From: Ruminococcus_C callidus
GTDB taxonomy: Bacteria; Bacillota; Clostridia; Oscillospirales; Ruminococcaceae
DNA: 64,000 bases
Direction of reading: 5' to 3'
Assembly (NCBI RefSeq): GCF_049562855.1
Contig: NZ_CP186925.1
Span: 806,001-870,000 of the forward strand
Shown here: in pieces, positions 50,625-58,674 of the stretch
Layout: the number at the start of each line of letters is the position of its first letter
How positions within the stretch are numbered: the first letter of the stretch is position 1
Position numbers and translations under genes: made by a program
Notes under the pieces: generated by a model
Databases searched by the model: none
Told to the model about the DNA's origin: nothing
The model's input: only the letters and a program-made list of their open reading frames with translations

Positions 50625-51920
50625 ATGAGAAGAAAGCATGTAGTCAGCAGCCTGATTTTGGCAGGTGCCGTATTGTCCACACTGCCGCTGTCCGGCTGTG
50701 CAGGTACATCGAAAAATGACGGGAAAACGGAAGTGACAATGGTACAGTATAAACCGGAAGCTGTTGCGGCTTTCGAGGAAATGGAGGAACGCTTTAACGC
50801 GACCCATGATGATATTCATCTGACCATTGAATCGCCCAATGAAGCCATGACTGTGCTGAAAACACGGTTTATCCGCGGGGATTATCCGGACATTATCGGT
50901 ATCGGCGGCGACATCAACTACTCCAACTTTCTGGACGCAGATATGTTTCTGGATGTTTCCGATTTTGAGGGCGTGTCAGGCATCAAACCGGCATATCTGG
51001 ACATTGTAGATGAACTGGAGTTCATTCCGAAAGACGGGGTATACGGACTGCCTTATGTGGCAAACTGTGCCGGAATCCTGTACAACAAGGATATGTTCGA
51101 GGAGAACGGCTGGGAGATCCCTGCCACATGGAGCGAATTCACCGACCTGTGTGAAACCATTCAGAACACCTCTGATGTGTACCCGCTGTATCTGGGATAT
51201 AAGGACACATGGACTTGTATGGCACCGTGGAATGCACTGGCAGTAGGTTTGTCCTCTCCGTCCACCTGCAGCGATGTCAACGCCGGAAAGACGACCTTTA
51301 CGGACGCATATCAGGAAGTTGCCGAAAAGGACAAGGTCCTGCTGGATTACGCAGAACCGAATCCCTATGCGTACAGCTATAACGATGCCTGCACTGCTTT
51401 TGCACGTGGCGAATCGGCAATGTATCCCATCGGCAGCTATGCGGTGCCGCAAATTCAGTCGGTAAATCCGGATATGAACATTGACTCGTTTGTATTCCCT
51501 GCAAATGAGGATGAAGCGGATAACGTGCTGAACTCCGGTGTTGACCTGCAGTTCTGCGTGATGAAAGAAACCAAGCACAAAGATGCTGTTTATGAAGTAC
51601 TGAAGTTCTTGTATGATGATGAAACCATTCAGATCTATCTGGACAACCAGAACGCAGTGCCCTGTAAGGACGGCGACTTCACTCTGCCGTCGATGCTGGA
51701 CGGTATGCGTTCCTATATCGATGAGGGCAGAATGTCCGACTTCCATGACCACCACTATCCCAGTGAGATGAGCGTGGACGCAATGGTACAGACTTATCTC
51801 ATGGACGACAGCAGTGACTCCACCGCCAAGTTCCTGAAGCGTTTCGATAAGGAATGGAAACGGTATAACCGCGACCTGATCGCGAAAGTACAAAAATATG
51901 AGGAGGAGAATGCATCATGA
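50625..51920 (+). CDS. Sugar ABC transporter binding lipoprotein (MsmE-like)
   Basis: 431 residues from ATG 50625 (AAAGGAGG upstream). Signal peptide with lipobox SGC (cysteine near residue 25). The family 1 solute-binding fold shows in VTMVQYKPEAVAAFEEMEERF, YPDIIGIGGD and GLPYVANCAGILYNKDMFEENGW, given in short. It binds alpha-galactosides or other oligosaccharides outside the cell. It is the first gene of the operon and overlaps the first permease by ATGA. The motif WTCMAPWNALAVG may contact sugar. Confidence 0.88.
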   Translation: MRRKHVVSSLILAGAVLSTLPLSGCAGTSKNDGKTEVTMVQYKPEAVAAFEEMEERFNATHDDIHLTIESPNEAMTVLKTRFIRGDYPDIIGIGGDINYSNFLDADMFLDVSDFEGVSGIKPAYLDIVDELEFIPKDGVYGLPYVANCAGILYNKDMFEENGWEIPATWSEFTDLCETIQNTSDVYPLYLGYKDTWTCMAPWNALAVGLSSPSTCSDVNAGKTTFTDAYQEVAEKDKVLLDYAEPNPYAYSYNDACTAFARGESAMYPIGSYAVPQIQSVNPDMNIDSFVFPANEDEADNVLNSGVDLQFCVMKETKHKDAVYEVLKFLYDDETIQIYLDNQNAVPCKDGDFTLPSMLDGMRSYIDEGRMSDFHDHHYPSEMSVDAMVQTYLMDDSSDSTAKFLKRFDKEWKRYNRDLIAKVQKYEEENAS

Positions 51921-52798
51921 GCAAAAGAAAAGCATTGAGCAGCAACAATCGAACCTATCTGGCAATGACCATTCCGATTGTCATTCTGTTCTTCCTGTTT
52001 AACACCCTGCCGCTGATCACCGGTGCAGTTTACAGCTTCACCAACTACCGCGGCTATGGTACCTTTGATTTCGTGGGACTGCGAAATTATATCGACCTGT
52101 TTTCTGATGAACGTGTCCTGCACTCCTACCTGTTCACATTCAAGTATGCGATTGCCGGAACCATTCTCATCAACTGTCTGAGCCTGTTGCTGGCAATGGG
52201 GCTGAACAGCAGGATCCGCTGCAAGAGCCTGCTCCGCGGCGTGTACTTTGTCCCGAATATTCTGGGCGGACTGATCGTCGGTTATATTTTCAGCTTTATC
52301 TTTACCTACATCATTCCGGCTGTGGGCAAGGCAATGCACATCGGCTTTCTGGAAAACAGTATTCTTGCCAGTGAGAGATACGCGTGGATCGGCGTGCTGG
52401 TTGTCGGCGTATGGCAGGCAGTCGCAATGAATACGATCATCTACATTTCCGGTTTGCAGACCGTTCCGGCGGACATCTACGAAGCCGGCATGATCGACGG
52501 TGCAAACCCGTGGCAGAAGTTCTGGAAGCTGACTTTCCCGATGCTGCTGCCGTTCGTCTCCATTAACCTGATTCTCAGCACCAAGAACATGATGATGGTA
52601 TTCGACCAGATCATGTCTTTGACCAAGGGCGGTCCTGCACAGAGTACCGAGTCCATTTCCTACCTGATCTACAAAAACGGTATGGACGGCGGACAGTTCG
52701 GATTCCAGAGTGCAAACGCCGTAGTATTCTTTATTGTTATTGTGGCATTCTCGATCATTCAGATGAAGATTACCGGTAAGAAGGAGGAACAGCTATGA
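51917..52798 (+). CDS. Sugar ABC transporter permease (MsmF-like)
   Basis: 293 residues, six membrane segments, and the EAA loop near YEAGMIDGANPWQKFWKLTFP, typical of MalF-type permeases. It overlaps both neighbours by four bases, so translation is coupled. Together with the next permease it forms the channel. The ATPase is missing from the operon; a shared MsmK/MsmX ATPase elsewhere is expected, as in other Firmicutes. Confidence 0.9.
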   Translation: MSKRKALSSNNRTYLAMTIPIVILFFLFNTLPLITGAVYSFTNYRGYGTFDFVGLRNYIDLFSDERVLHSYLFTFKYAIAGTILINCLSLLLAMGLNSRIRCKSLLRGVYFVPNILGGLIVGYIFSFIFTYIIPAVGKAMHIGFLENSILASERYAWIGVLVVGVWQAVAMNTIIYISGLQTVPADIYEAGMIDGANPWQKFWKLTFPMLLPFVSINLILSTKNMMMVFDQIMSLTKGGPAQSTESISYLIYKNGMDGGQFGFQSANAVVFFIVIVAFSIIQMKITGKKEEQL

Positions 52799-53643
52799 AA
52801 AAGACACATAAAATCGGCGGTACCAATGTACTTCTGACCGTACTGCTGTTTCTGGGCTGCCTGACGGTATTGTTCCCGTTGTACATGACCGTCATAATCG
52901 CATTCAAGAGCCCTACCGAAATGACAAATGACATTGCCGGAGCACTCTCGTTCCCCAGCACATGGAATTTCAGCAACTTCTCCGAGGCAATGCGTGTGAC
53001 AAACTTCTGGCACTCGCTGGGCAACAGCTTTCTGATTACCGCAGTGACCATTGTGCTGGCAGTGCTGCTCCACTCTATGGCAGGCTATGCCATTGGCAGA
53101 AACATGGCACGGAAAAAGGGCTATAAGCTGATCTACTTTTACATCGTCAGCGGTATGTTCGTTCCCTTTGCCATTCTGATGATGCCGCTGGTCAAGCAGA
53201 CCGCCATTATGGGACTGGACAACCGTCTGGGCGTTATCATTCTGTACTTGGTATTCTATATGCCCATGAACGTCATGCTGTACAGCGGCTATCTGAAAAA
53301 CGTTCCGCTGGCAATGGAAGAAGCTGCAAACATTGACGGTGCTTCCACATGGAAAACCTACTGGACGATCATTTTCCCCATGATGAAGCCGATGCATGCT
53401 ACCGTGGCAGTTCTGACGGCTCTGGGCACATGGAACGATGTCATGACACCGCTGGTGATCATGTCCAGCAGCGAAGACACCACCCTGCCGCTGGCACAGC
53501 TGAACTTCCAGACACAGTTCGGCACGAACTACAATCTGGCGTTTGCTTCTTACCTGCTGGCACTGATCCCGATCCTGATCTTCTACATCTTCTGTCAGAA
53601 GCAGATCATCGGCGGCATTGCCAATGGTGCAGTAAAGGGTTAA
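52795..53643 (+). CDS. Sugar ABC transporter permease (MsmG-like)
   Basis: 282 residues. MalG-type with six membrane segments and the EAA loop EEAANIDGASTWKTYWTIIFP (in part). The C-terminus IGGIANGAVKG matches the conserved end of this family, where the last residues reach the ATPase pore. It is followed by an intercistronic hairpin before the galactosidase gene. Confidence 0.9.
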   Translation: MKKTHKIGGTNVLLTVLLFLGCLTVLFPLYMTVIIAFKSPTEMTNDIAGALSFPSTWNFSNFSEAMRVTNFWHSLGNSFLITAVTIVLAVLLHSMAGYAIGRNMARKKGYKLIYFYIVSGMFVPFAILMMPLVKQTAIMGLDNRLGVIILYLVFYMPMNVMLYSGYLKNVPLAMEEAANIDGASTWKTYWTIIFPMMKPMHATVAVLTALGTWNDVMTPLVIMSSSEDTTLPLAQLNFQTQFGTNYNLAFASYLLALIPILIFYIFCQKQIIGGIANGAVKG

Positions 53644-53679
53644 GGAAGTTTTTCATAAATTTCGTAGAATAGAGAATAG

Positions 53680-53743
53680 ACAGAAAACCGTATGATGTGA
53701 CAAGATTCGAAGAATGGAACTGCAATGTCATACGGTTTTCTGT
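53680..53743 (+). promoter_or_regulatory. Intercistronic hairpin between permease and galactosidase genes
   Basis: Perfect 16-bp stem ACAGAAAACCGTATGA/TCATACGGTTTTCTGT with a 32-base loop and no T run. It probably stabilises the transport part of the mRNA or partly terminates. Confidence 0.55.
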
Positions 53744-53763
53744 ATCCTGAAGGAGTGTTGGAT

Positions 53764-55950
53764 ATGGCAATCAAGATCAATACAGAAAAGCGAATTTTTA
53801 CACTGGAAACGAAGCATACCATGTACCAGATGCAGGCGGACACCTACGGGGTCCTGCGGCATCTCTGGTACGGTGCAAAGACTGGCTGTGACATGTCCTA
53901 TTTGCAGGACTATCCGGACGTAGGCTTTTCCGGAAATCCCCATGATGCCGGAAATGACCGCACCTATTCGCTGGACACCCTGCCGCTGGAATATGCCGGA
54001 GCAGGCATAGGCGATTTTCGGGTGCCGGCAGTGGAGGCGGTACACGCTGACGGCAGCTGTGCACTGGATCTGCGGTACTACAGCCACACGGTGAAACAGG
54101 GCAAGTATGCCATTGCCGGTCTGCCGGCGTTGTATGCCGGAGAGGACGAAGCGGAAACACTGGAAGTGGTTCTGCGGGATACGGCTTCTGCGGTGGAAGT
54201 GACTTTGAAATACGGCGTGCTGCCGGAACTGGACATTGTGACACGCTGTGCAGAGATCCGCAATCTGGGCGAAGCACCGGTGACACTGACCAAGGCGGCA
54301 AGCCTTTGTCTGGACATGGGACAGGGCAGCTGGGAGTGGATACACTTCTACGGCAGACACGCCATGGAACGGCAGGCAGAACGCCGTCCGCTGCTCCACG
54401 GCATTCAGGAGAGTTCCAGCACCCGCGGTACGTCCAGTCATCACCAGAATCCCACCGTGCTGCTCTGCACACCGGACTGCACGGAAACCTCCGGTGCCTG
54501 CGTGGGGGCGGCTCTGGTCTACAGCGGCAGCCACCAGACCAAGATCGAGTGCGACCAGCTGGGGCAGGTGCGTGTAGTCATGGGAATCCACCCCGACCTG
54601 TTCCGCTGGGAGCTGGGAGCAGGGGAGTGTTTTGCCACACCGGAAGTGCTGCTGTCCTATAGCAGCACCGGACTGGAAACTTTGTCCCACCAGTTTCATC
54701 GGGCAATTCGGGAACACATCTGCCGCGGCAAGTATCAGCTGGCAGAACGTCCTGTGCTGATCAACAACTGGGAAGCCACCTATTTCGGCTTCGATACGGA
54801 AAAGATCCTGCACATTGCCGAAGAAGCTGCACGCCTCGGCGTGGATATGCTGGTGCTGGACGACGGCTGGTTCGGCAAGCGGGACGACGACTGTTCCGGT
54901 CTGGGGGACTGGTTCGTCAATGAGAAAAAACTCTCCGGCGGACTGCACGATCTGGTGGAGAAGATCAAGGCGATGGGTATGCGGTTCGGCATCTGGTTCG
55001 AGCCGGAGATGATCTCCGAGGACAGCGACCTCTATCGGACACATCCGGACTGGGCAATTCGAATTCCGGAGCGTTCGCCGATGCGGGGACGGTATCAGCT
55101 GGTGCTGGATATGACCAATCCGGAAGTACAGGAGTACCTGTTCCGTGTCATGAGCGAAGTGCTGCACAGTGCAGACATTTCCTATGTCAAGTGGGACATG
55201 AACCGCAGCATCAGCGACTGGTACACCCAGACTCTGCCCGCAGACCGGCAGGGAGAGATGCCTCACCGTTATGTGCTTGGCTTGTACGCCCTGCTGGAAC
55301 GGCTGACGGCGGCGTTTCCGGAAGTACTCTTTGAGGGCTGCAGCGGCGGCGGCGGCAGATTTGATGCCGGTATGCTGTACTACTGCCCGCAGATCTGGTG
55401 CAGTGACGATACCGATGCCCGCGAACGGACAAAGATCCAGTACGGCACATCGTTCTTCTATCCCGTTTCCGCAGTGGGCTCTCACGTTTCCACCGTGCCG
55501 AACCACCAGACCGGTCGCATCACGCCGTTTGAAACCCGTGCGGTGACGGCTATGGCAGGCAGCTTCGGCTATGAACTGGACTTGAATCTGTTGTCTGATG
55601 CGGAAAAGCAGGCTGTGACAGAGCAAATTCAGCAGTTCAAGGCTTATGGCCCGCTGATCCACAACGGCAGGTACTACCGTCTGACCAACCCCATGACCGA
55701 TGCAGAAGCGATCTGGGCATTTGCGGCACAGGACGGCAGCGAGATACTGGTGCAGGGCATGATCTTCCACGCCGAAGCCAACACCCTGCGGCATCAGGTG
55801 AAGCTGCGGGGACTGTGTGCAGAAAAGCAGTACCGGCTGGACGGCACGGAACAAGTCTACACCGGTGCGGCACTCATGGTAGGCGGCGTGCTGCTGCCGA
55901 AGGCATGGGGCGATTATACGCCGGTATCCATGCACTTTACAGAAGTTTGA
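53764..55950 (+). CDS. Alpha-galactosidase, GH36
   Basis: 728 residues from ATG 53764 (AAGGAG upstream; an in-frame ATG at 53725 precedes that site), the usual GH36 group I length. N-terminal beta-sandwich, then a TIM barrel with WEATYFGFDTEKIL, LDDGWFGKRDDD, the nucleophile motif KWDMNR, CSGGGGRFD (substrate-binding Cys-Ser-Gly-Gly) and the acid/base aspartate in CSDDTDA. No signal peptide, so it acts on imported melibiose, raffinose or stachyose. The product galactose feeds galactokinase and GalE next door. Confidence 0.93.
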   Translation: MAIKINTEKRIFTLETKHTMYQMQADTYGVLRHLWYGAKTGCDMSYLQDYPDVGFSGNPHDAGNDRTYSLDTLPLEYAGAGIGDFRVPAVEAVHADGSCALDLRYYSHTVKQGKYAIAGLPALYAGEDEAETLEVVLRDTASAVEVTLKYGVLPELDIVTRCAEIRNLGEAPVTLTKAASLCLDMGQGSWEWIHFYGRHAMERQAERRPLLHGIQESSSTRGTSSHHQNPTVLLCTPDCTETSGACVGAALVYSGSHQTKIECDQLGQVRVVMGIHPDLFRWELGAGECFATPEVLLSYSSTGLETLSHQFHRAIREHICRGKYQLAERPVLINNWEATYFGFDTEKILHIAEEAARLGVDMLVLDDGWFGKRDDDCSGLGDWFVNEKKLSGGLHDLVEKIKAMGMRFGIWFEPEMISEDSDLYRTHPDWAIRIPERSPMRGRYQLVLDMTNPEVQEYLFRVMSEVLHSADISYVKWDMNRSISDWYTQTLPADRQGEMPHRYVLGLYALLERLTAAFPEVLFEGCSGGGGRFDAGMLYYCPQIWCSDDTDARERTKIQYGTSFFYPVSAVGSHVSTVPNHQTGRITPFETRAVTAMAGSFGYELDLNLLSDAEKQAVTEQIQQFKAYGPLIHNGRYYRLTNPMTDAEAIWAFAAQDGSEILVQGMIFHAEANTLRHQVKLRGLCAEKQYRLDGTEQVYTGAALMVGGVLLPKAWGDYTPVSMHFTEV

Positions 55951-55999
55951 GGAAATTCCGCACAGTACGGGAAAAATGAAATGAGAGGATATGCGAACG

Positions 56000-57283
56000 A
56001 TGATGACAGTTGCAGAGTGGAAACAAACACTGAAAGCGGGAAAGCTGGACAAGAAGCTGAAACAGTTGTATGGTGACGATGCAGACATGCTGGTGCACCA
56101 GAAGAAACGGTACGCGGCGGCACTGGACGAATTTGCGAAGCTGTATCCCCAGCGGAAACAAGTCGGCATTTTCTCGGCTCCCGGACGCACCGAAGTCGGC
56201 GGCAACCATACCGATCACCAGCACGGCTGCGTGCTGGCGGCGGCGGTGAATCTGGACGTGATCGCCGTTGTCGGTTTTCATCGGGAGGGCGTGATCCGGC
56301 TGAAATCTATGGGCTATTCCCAGATTCAGGTGCAGCTTTCCGATTTGTCAAAGAAGCCGGAGGAGGAAGGCACTTCCACGGCATTGATTCGGGGAATCGC
56401 TGCGAAATTTGCAGATATGGGTGTATCCCTCAGCGGCTGGGATGCTTACTCCACTTCGGAGGTGCTCAGCGGCAGCGGGCTTTCCTCCTCGGCAGCGTTT
56501 GAGGTGCTGGTGGGAACGATCATCGACCAGCATGACAACGGCGGAAAAGCCGGTGCAGTGGAAATTGCCAAGATCGGACAGTATGCGGAAAATGTATATT
56601 TCGGCAAGCAAAGCGGCTTGATGGATCAAATGGTCAGTTCCGTAGGCGGTTTCGTCTGGATCGATTTTGCGGACACCGAAAAGCCGGTGATACAGAAGCA
56701 CACCTTTGACTTTGCACAAGCAGGATACTGTCTGTGCATCACAGATACCAAGGGCAGCCACGCCGATCTGACACCGGATTATGTGGCGGTTCCGACAGAG
56801 ATGAAGCAGGTTGCCGCTTATTTCGGAAAGTCTGTCCTGCGGGAGGTTTCCGCAGAGCAGTTCCGGAAAGCCATTCCGCGGCTGAGAAAGACCTGTTCCG
56901 ACCGTGCCATTCTCCGTGCGGCACATTTCTTTGCAGAGAGCGAACGGGCAACTGCGGAGACAAAGGCACTGGAAGACGGCGATCTGTCCGCATTCTTTGC
57001 ACTGGTGCGGGAGTCCGGCACTTCTTCTGCGGAACTGCTGCAAAATCTGTTTTCCTGCCAGAAGCCCACAGAACAGGCGATTCCGCTGGGCATCTGGTAC
57101 AGCAAACAGTTCCTTGGTGAAAAGGGTGCTGTGCGGGTACACGGCGGCGGCTTTGCCGGAACCATTCAGGCATTTGTGCCGGTGGAAGAAGCCGAGGCAT
57201 ATTGTCAGTGTATGAACCAGCTGTTCGGAAAGGGCAGCTGTCACAAGCTTTCTGTCCGTCCGCTGGGCGGTGTCAGAGTTTAA
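56000..57283 (+). CDS. galK: Galactokinase
   Basis: About 428 residues; ATG 56000 is 11 bases after AGAGG, while ATG 55991 is only two bases away and ATG 56003 also exists, so the exact start is uncertain. GHMP kinase features are the sugar motif APGRTEVGGNHTDH (a divergent form of the GRVNLIGEHTDY signature), the ATP loop SGSGLSSSAAFEV and HGGGFAGTIQAF. The N-terminus is about 30 residues longer than common GalK. It phosphorylates galactose at C1. No GalT is in the operon. Confidence 0.87.
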   Translation: MMTVAEWKQTLKAGKLDKKLKQLYGDDADMLVHQKKRYAAALDEFAKLYPQRKQVGIFSAPGRTEVGGNHTDHQHGCVLAAAVNLDVIAVVGFHREGVIRLKSMGYSQIQVQLSDLSKKPEEEGTSTALIRGIAAKFADMGVSLSGWDAYSTSEVLSGSGLSSSAAFEVLVGTIIDQHDNGGKAGAVEIAKIGQYAENVYFGKQSGLMDQMVSSVGGFVWIDFADTEKPVIQKHTFDFAQAGYCLCITDTKGSHADLTPDYVAVPTEMKQVAAYFGKSVLREVSAEQFRKAIPRLRKTCSDRAILRAAHFFAESERATAETKALEDGDLSAFFALVRESGTSSAELLQNLFSCQKPTEQAIPLGIWYSKQFLGEKGAVRVHGGGFAGTIQAFVPVEEAEAYCQCMNQLFGKGSCHKLSVRPLGGVRV

Positions 57284-57306
57284 GCTTTTGGAAAGGAGCA
57301 ATTGCA

Positions 57307-58296
57307 ATGCGTATTTTAGTATTGGGCGGAGCCGGATATATCGGTTCCCATACGGCACTGGAACTGGTGCGTGCCGGAGAAGATGTGATCGTGGCGGACA
57401 ATCTGGTGACAGGGCACCGCGAAGCCATTCCGGCAGGGGCAAAGTTCTATCAGGGCGACCTGCACGACTTTGCATTTCTGGATAATCTGTTTCAGCAGGA
57501 GCAGATCGATGCAGTCATTCACTTTGCGGCATACTCGCTGGTGGGAGAGAGCGTCACAAATCCGCTGAAATATTATGACAACAACCTTTGCGGCACACGG
57601 GTGCTGCTGGAGGCAATGGTCAAAAATCACGTGGACAAGATCGTCTTTTCCTCCACCGCAGCAACCTATGGCGAACCGGAGCACATTCCGATTCTGGAAA
57701 CCGACCGGACGCTGCCGACAAACCCTTATGGAGAAACCAAGCTGGCAATGGAAAAGATGTTCCACTGGACGGCAAACGCACATGGACTGCGGTATGTTTC
57801 CCTGCGGTATTTCAACGCCTGCGGAGCAGATGCCAGCGGCACCATTGGCGAGGCACATAATCCGGAAAGCCACCTGATCCCGCTGATTTTACAGGTGCCC
57901 AACGGCAAGCGGGAAGCGATCTCCATTTACGGCACAGACTATGACACGCCGGACGGCACCTGCATTCGGGACTATATCCATGTGACCGATCTGGCACAGG
58001 CACACATTCTGGCAGTGCAATATCTGCAAAACGGCGGGGAAAGCAGCATTTTCAATCTGGGCAACGGCGTAGGTTATTCTGTGCGGGAAGTGATCGAAAC
58101 TGCCCGCAAGGTGACAGGGCACCCGATTCCCGCAGTGGAAACCCCGCGGCGTGCCGGCGATCCTGCACGGCTGGTGGCTTCCAGCGAAAAGGCAAAGGCT
58201 GTGTTGGGCTGGGAACCGGTACATGACAGTCTGGAAGAAATCATTGCCAGTGCATGGAACTGGCACCAGCATCACCCCGACGGCTATGCCGAGTAA
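57307..58296 (+). CDS. galE: UDP-glucose 4-epimerase
   Basis: 329 residues from ATG 57307 (GGAAAGGAG upstream), standard size. Rossmann motif VLGGAGYIGSHTALEL, catalytic SSTAATYG and YGETK, and LRYFNACGAD. It interconverts UDP-galactose and UDP-glucose, completing the Leloir pathway apart from GalT, which is not in the window. It closes the operon msmEFG-like, GH36, galK, galE. The TAA stop touches a tiny relic of a family B element. Confidence 0.95.
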   Translation: MRILVLGGAGYIGSHTALELVRAGEDVIVADNLVTGHREAIPAGAKFYQGDLHDFAFLDNLFQQEQIDAVIHFAAYSLVGESVTNPLKYYDNNLCGTRVLLEAMVKNHVDKIVFSSTAATYGEPEHIPILETDRTLPTNPYGETKLAMEKMFHWTANAHGLRYVSLRYFNACGADASGTIGEAHNPESHLIPLILQVPNGKREAISIYGTDYDTPDGTCIRDYIHVTDLAQAHILAVQYLQNGGESSIFNLGNGVGYSVREVIETARKVTGHPIPAVETPRRAGDPARLVASSEKAKAVLGWEPVHDSLEEIIASAWNWHQHHPDGYAE

Positions 58297-58342
58297 AGGA
58301 AACATAGAATTACCATTTAAACGTGAAAATTAAACGTGAAAA

Positions 58343-58420
58343 AAAGCACCTCATTTTGAACTGCACCTAATTGTTAGATTTTTTTGGTCTAACTTTTGGG
58401 AATTCAAAATGAGGTGCTTT
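58343..58420 (-). terminator. Long perfect hairpin with T run, reading leftward
   Basis: AAAGCACCTCATTTTGA/TCAAAATGAGGTGCTTT is a perfect 17-bp stem; inside it GTTAGA/TCTAAC forms another. On the minus strand TTTTTT follows, so it would end leftward transcripts from the decayed fragment. It could also stop galE transcripts. Confidence 0.6.
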
Positions 58421-58575
58421 CATCATTTTTGTGCTTTTCTGCAAATTCTTTTTTAAATTTTTCGAATTCTGCATCGAAATCTTCTATTCCCACTGGAAGT
58501 CAACGAGTTTCTCGTCCGATACGTTTTCTTATATCAGCAAACCGCCCTACTTTTTCTCCAAAAGTGAGGCTTGCC
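58404..58575 (-). pseudogene. C-terminal remnant of an unknown protein
   Basis: On the minus strand the frame reads GEKVGRFADIRKRIGRETR, a stop, then LPVGIEDFDAEFEKFKKEF and on to ESTSF ending in the hairpin at 58404. The protein-like charge pattern and the in-frame stop (58500-58502) suggest a decayed gene whose 5' part is gone. The family is unknown. The TGAACTGCACC beside the hairpin is reminiscent of IS150-type ends, without proof. Confidence 0.35.
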
Positions 58576-58599
58576 TTTTTTCGAAAAATCTGCTATACT
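58571..58599 (+). promoter_or_regulatory. Promoter of the cardiolipin synthase gene
   Basis: TTGCCT, 17 bases, TATACT. The predicted start lies about six bases before the hairpin element at 58611. Confidence 0.62.
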
Positions 58600-58610
58600 A
58601 AAAGAGATGA

Positions 58611-58644
58611 AGGCAACACCGCATAAAGCTTGTGCAGTGTTGCC
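58611..58644 (+). mobile_element. Minimal hairpin element (terminal repeats only)
   Basis: GGCAACACCGCATAAAGC joined to TTGTGCAGTGTTGCC, flanked by TGAA and CGAA. It forms the 5' end of the mRNA. Confidence 0.75.
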
Positions 58645-58674
58645 CGAAGCAATTCCGGAAAGGAGCGTGATGTT

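Noticed and set aside
58396..58626. Rightward 76-codon frame after galE
   Set aside because: It runs through a perfect terminator, a promoter and a hairpin element, and is antisense to the decayed fragment.
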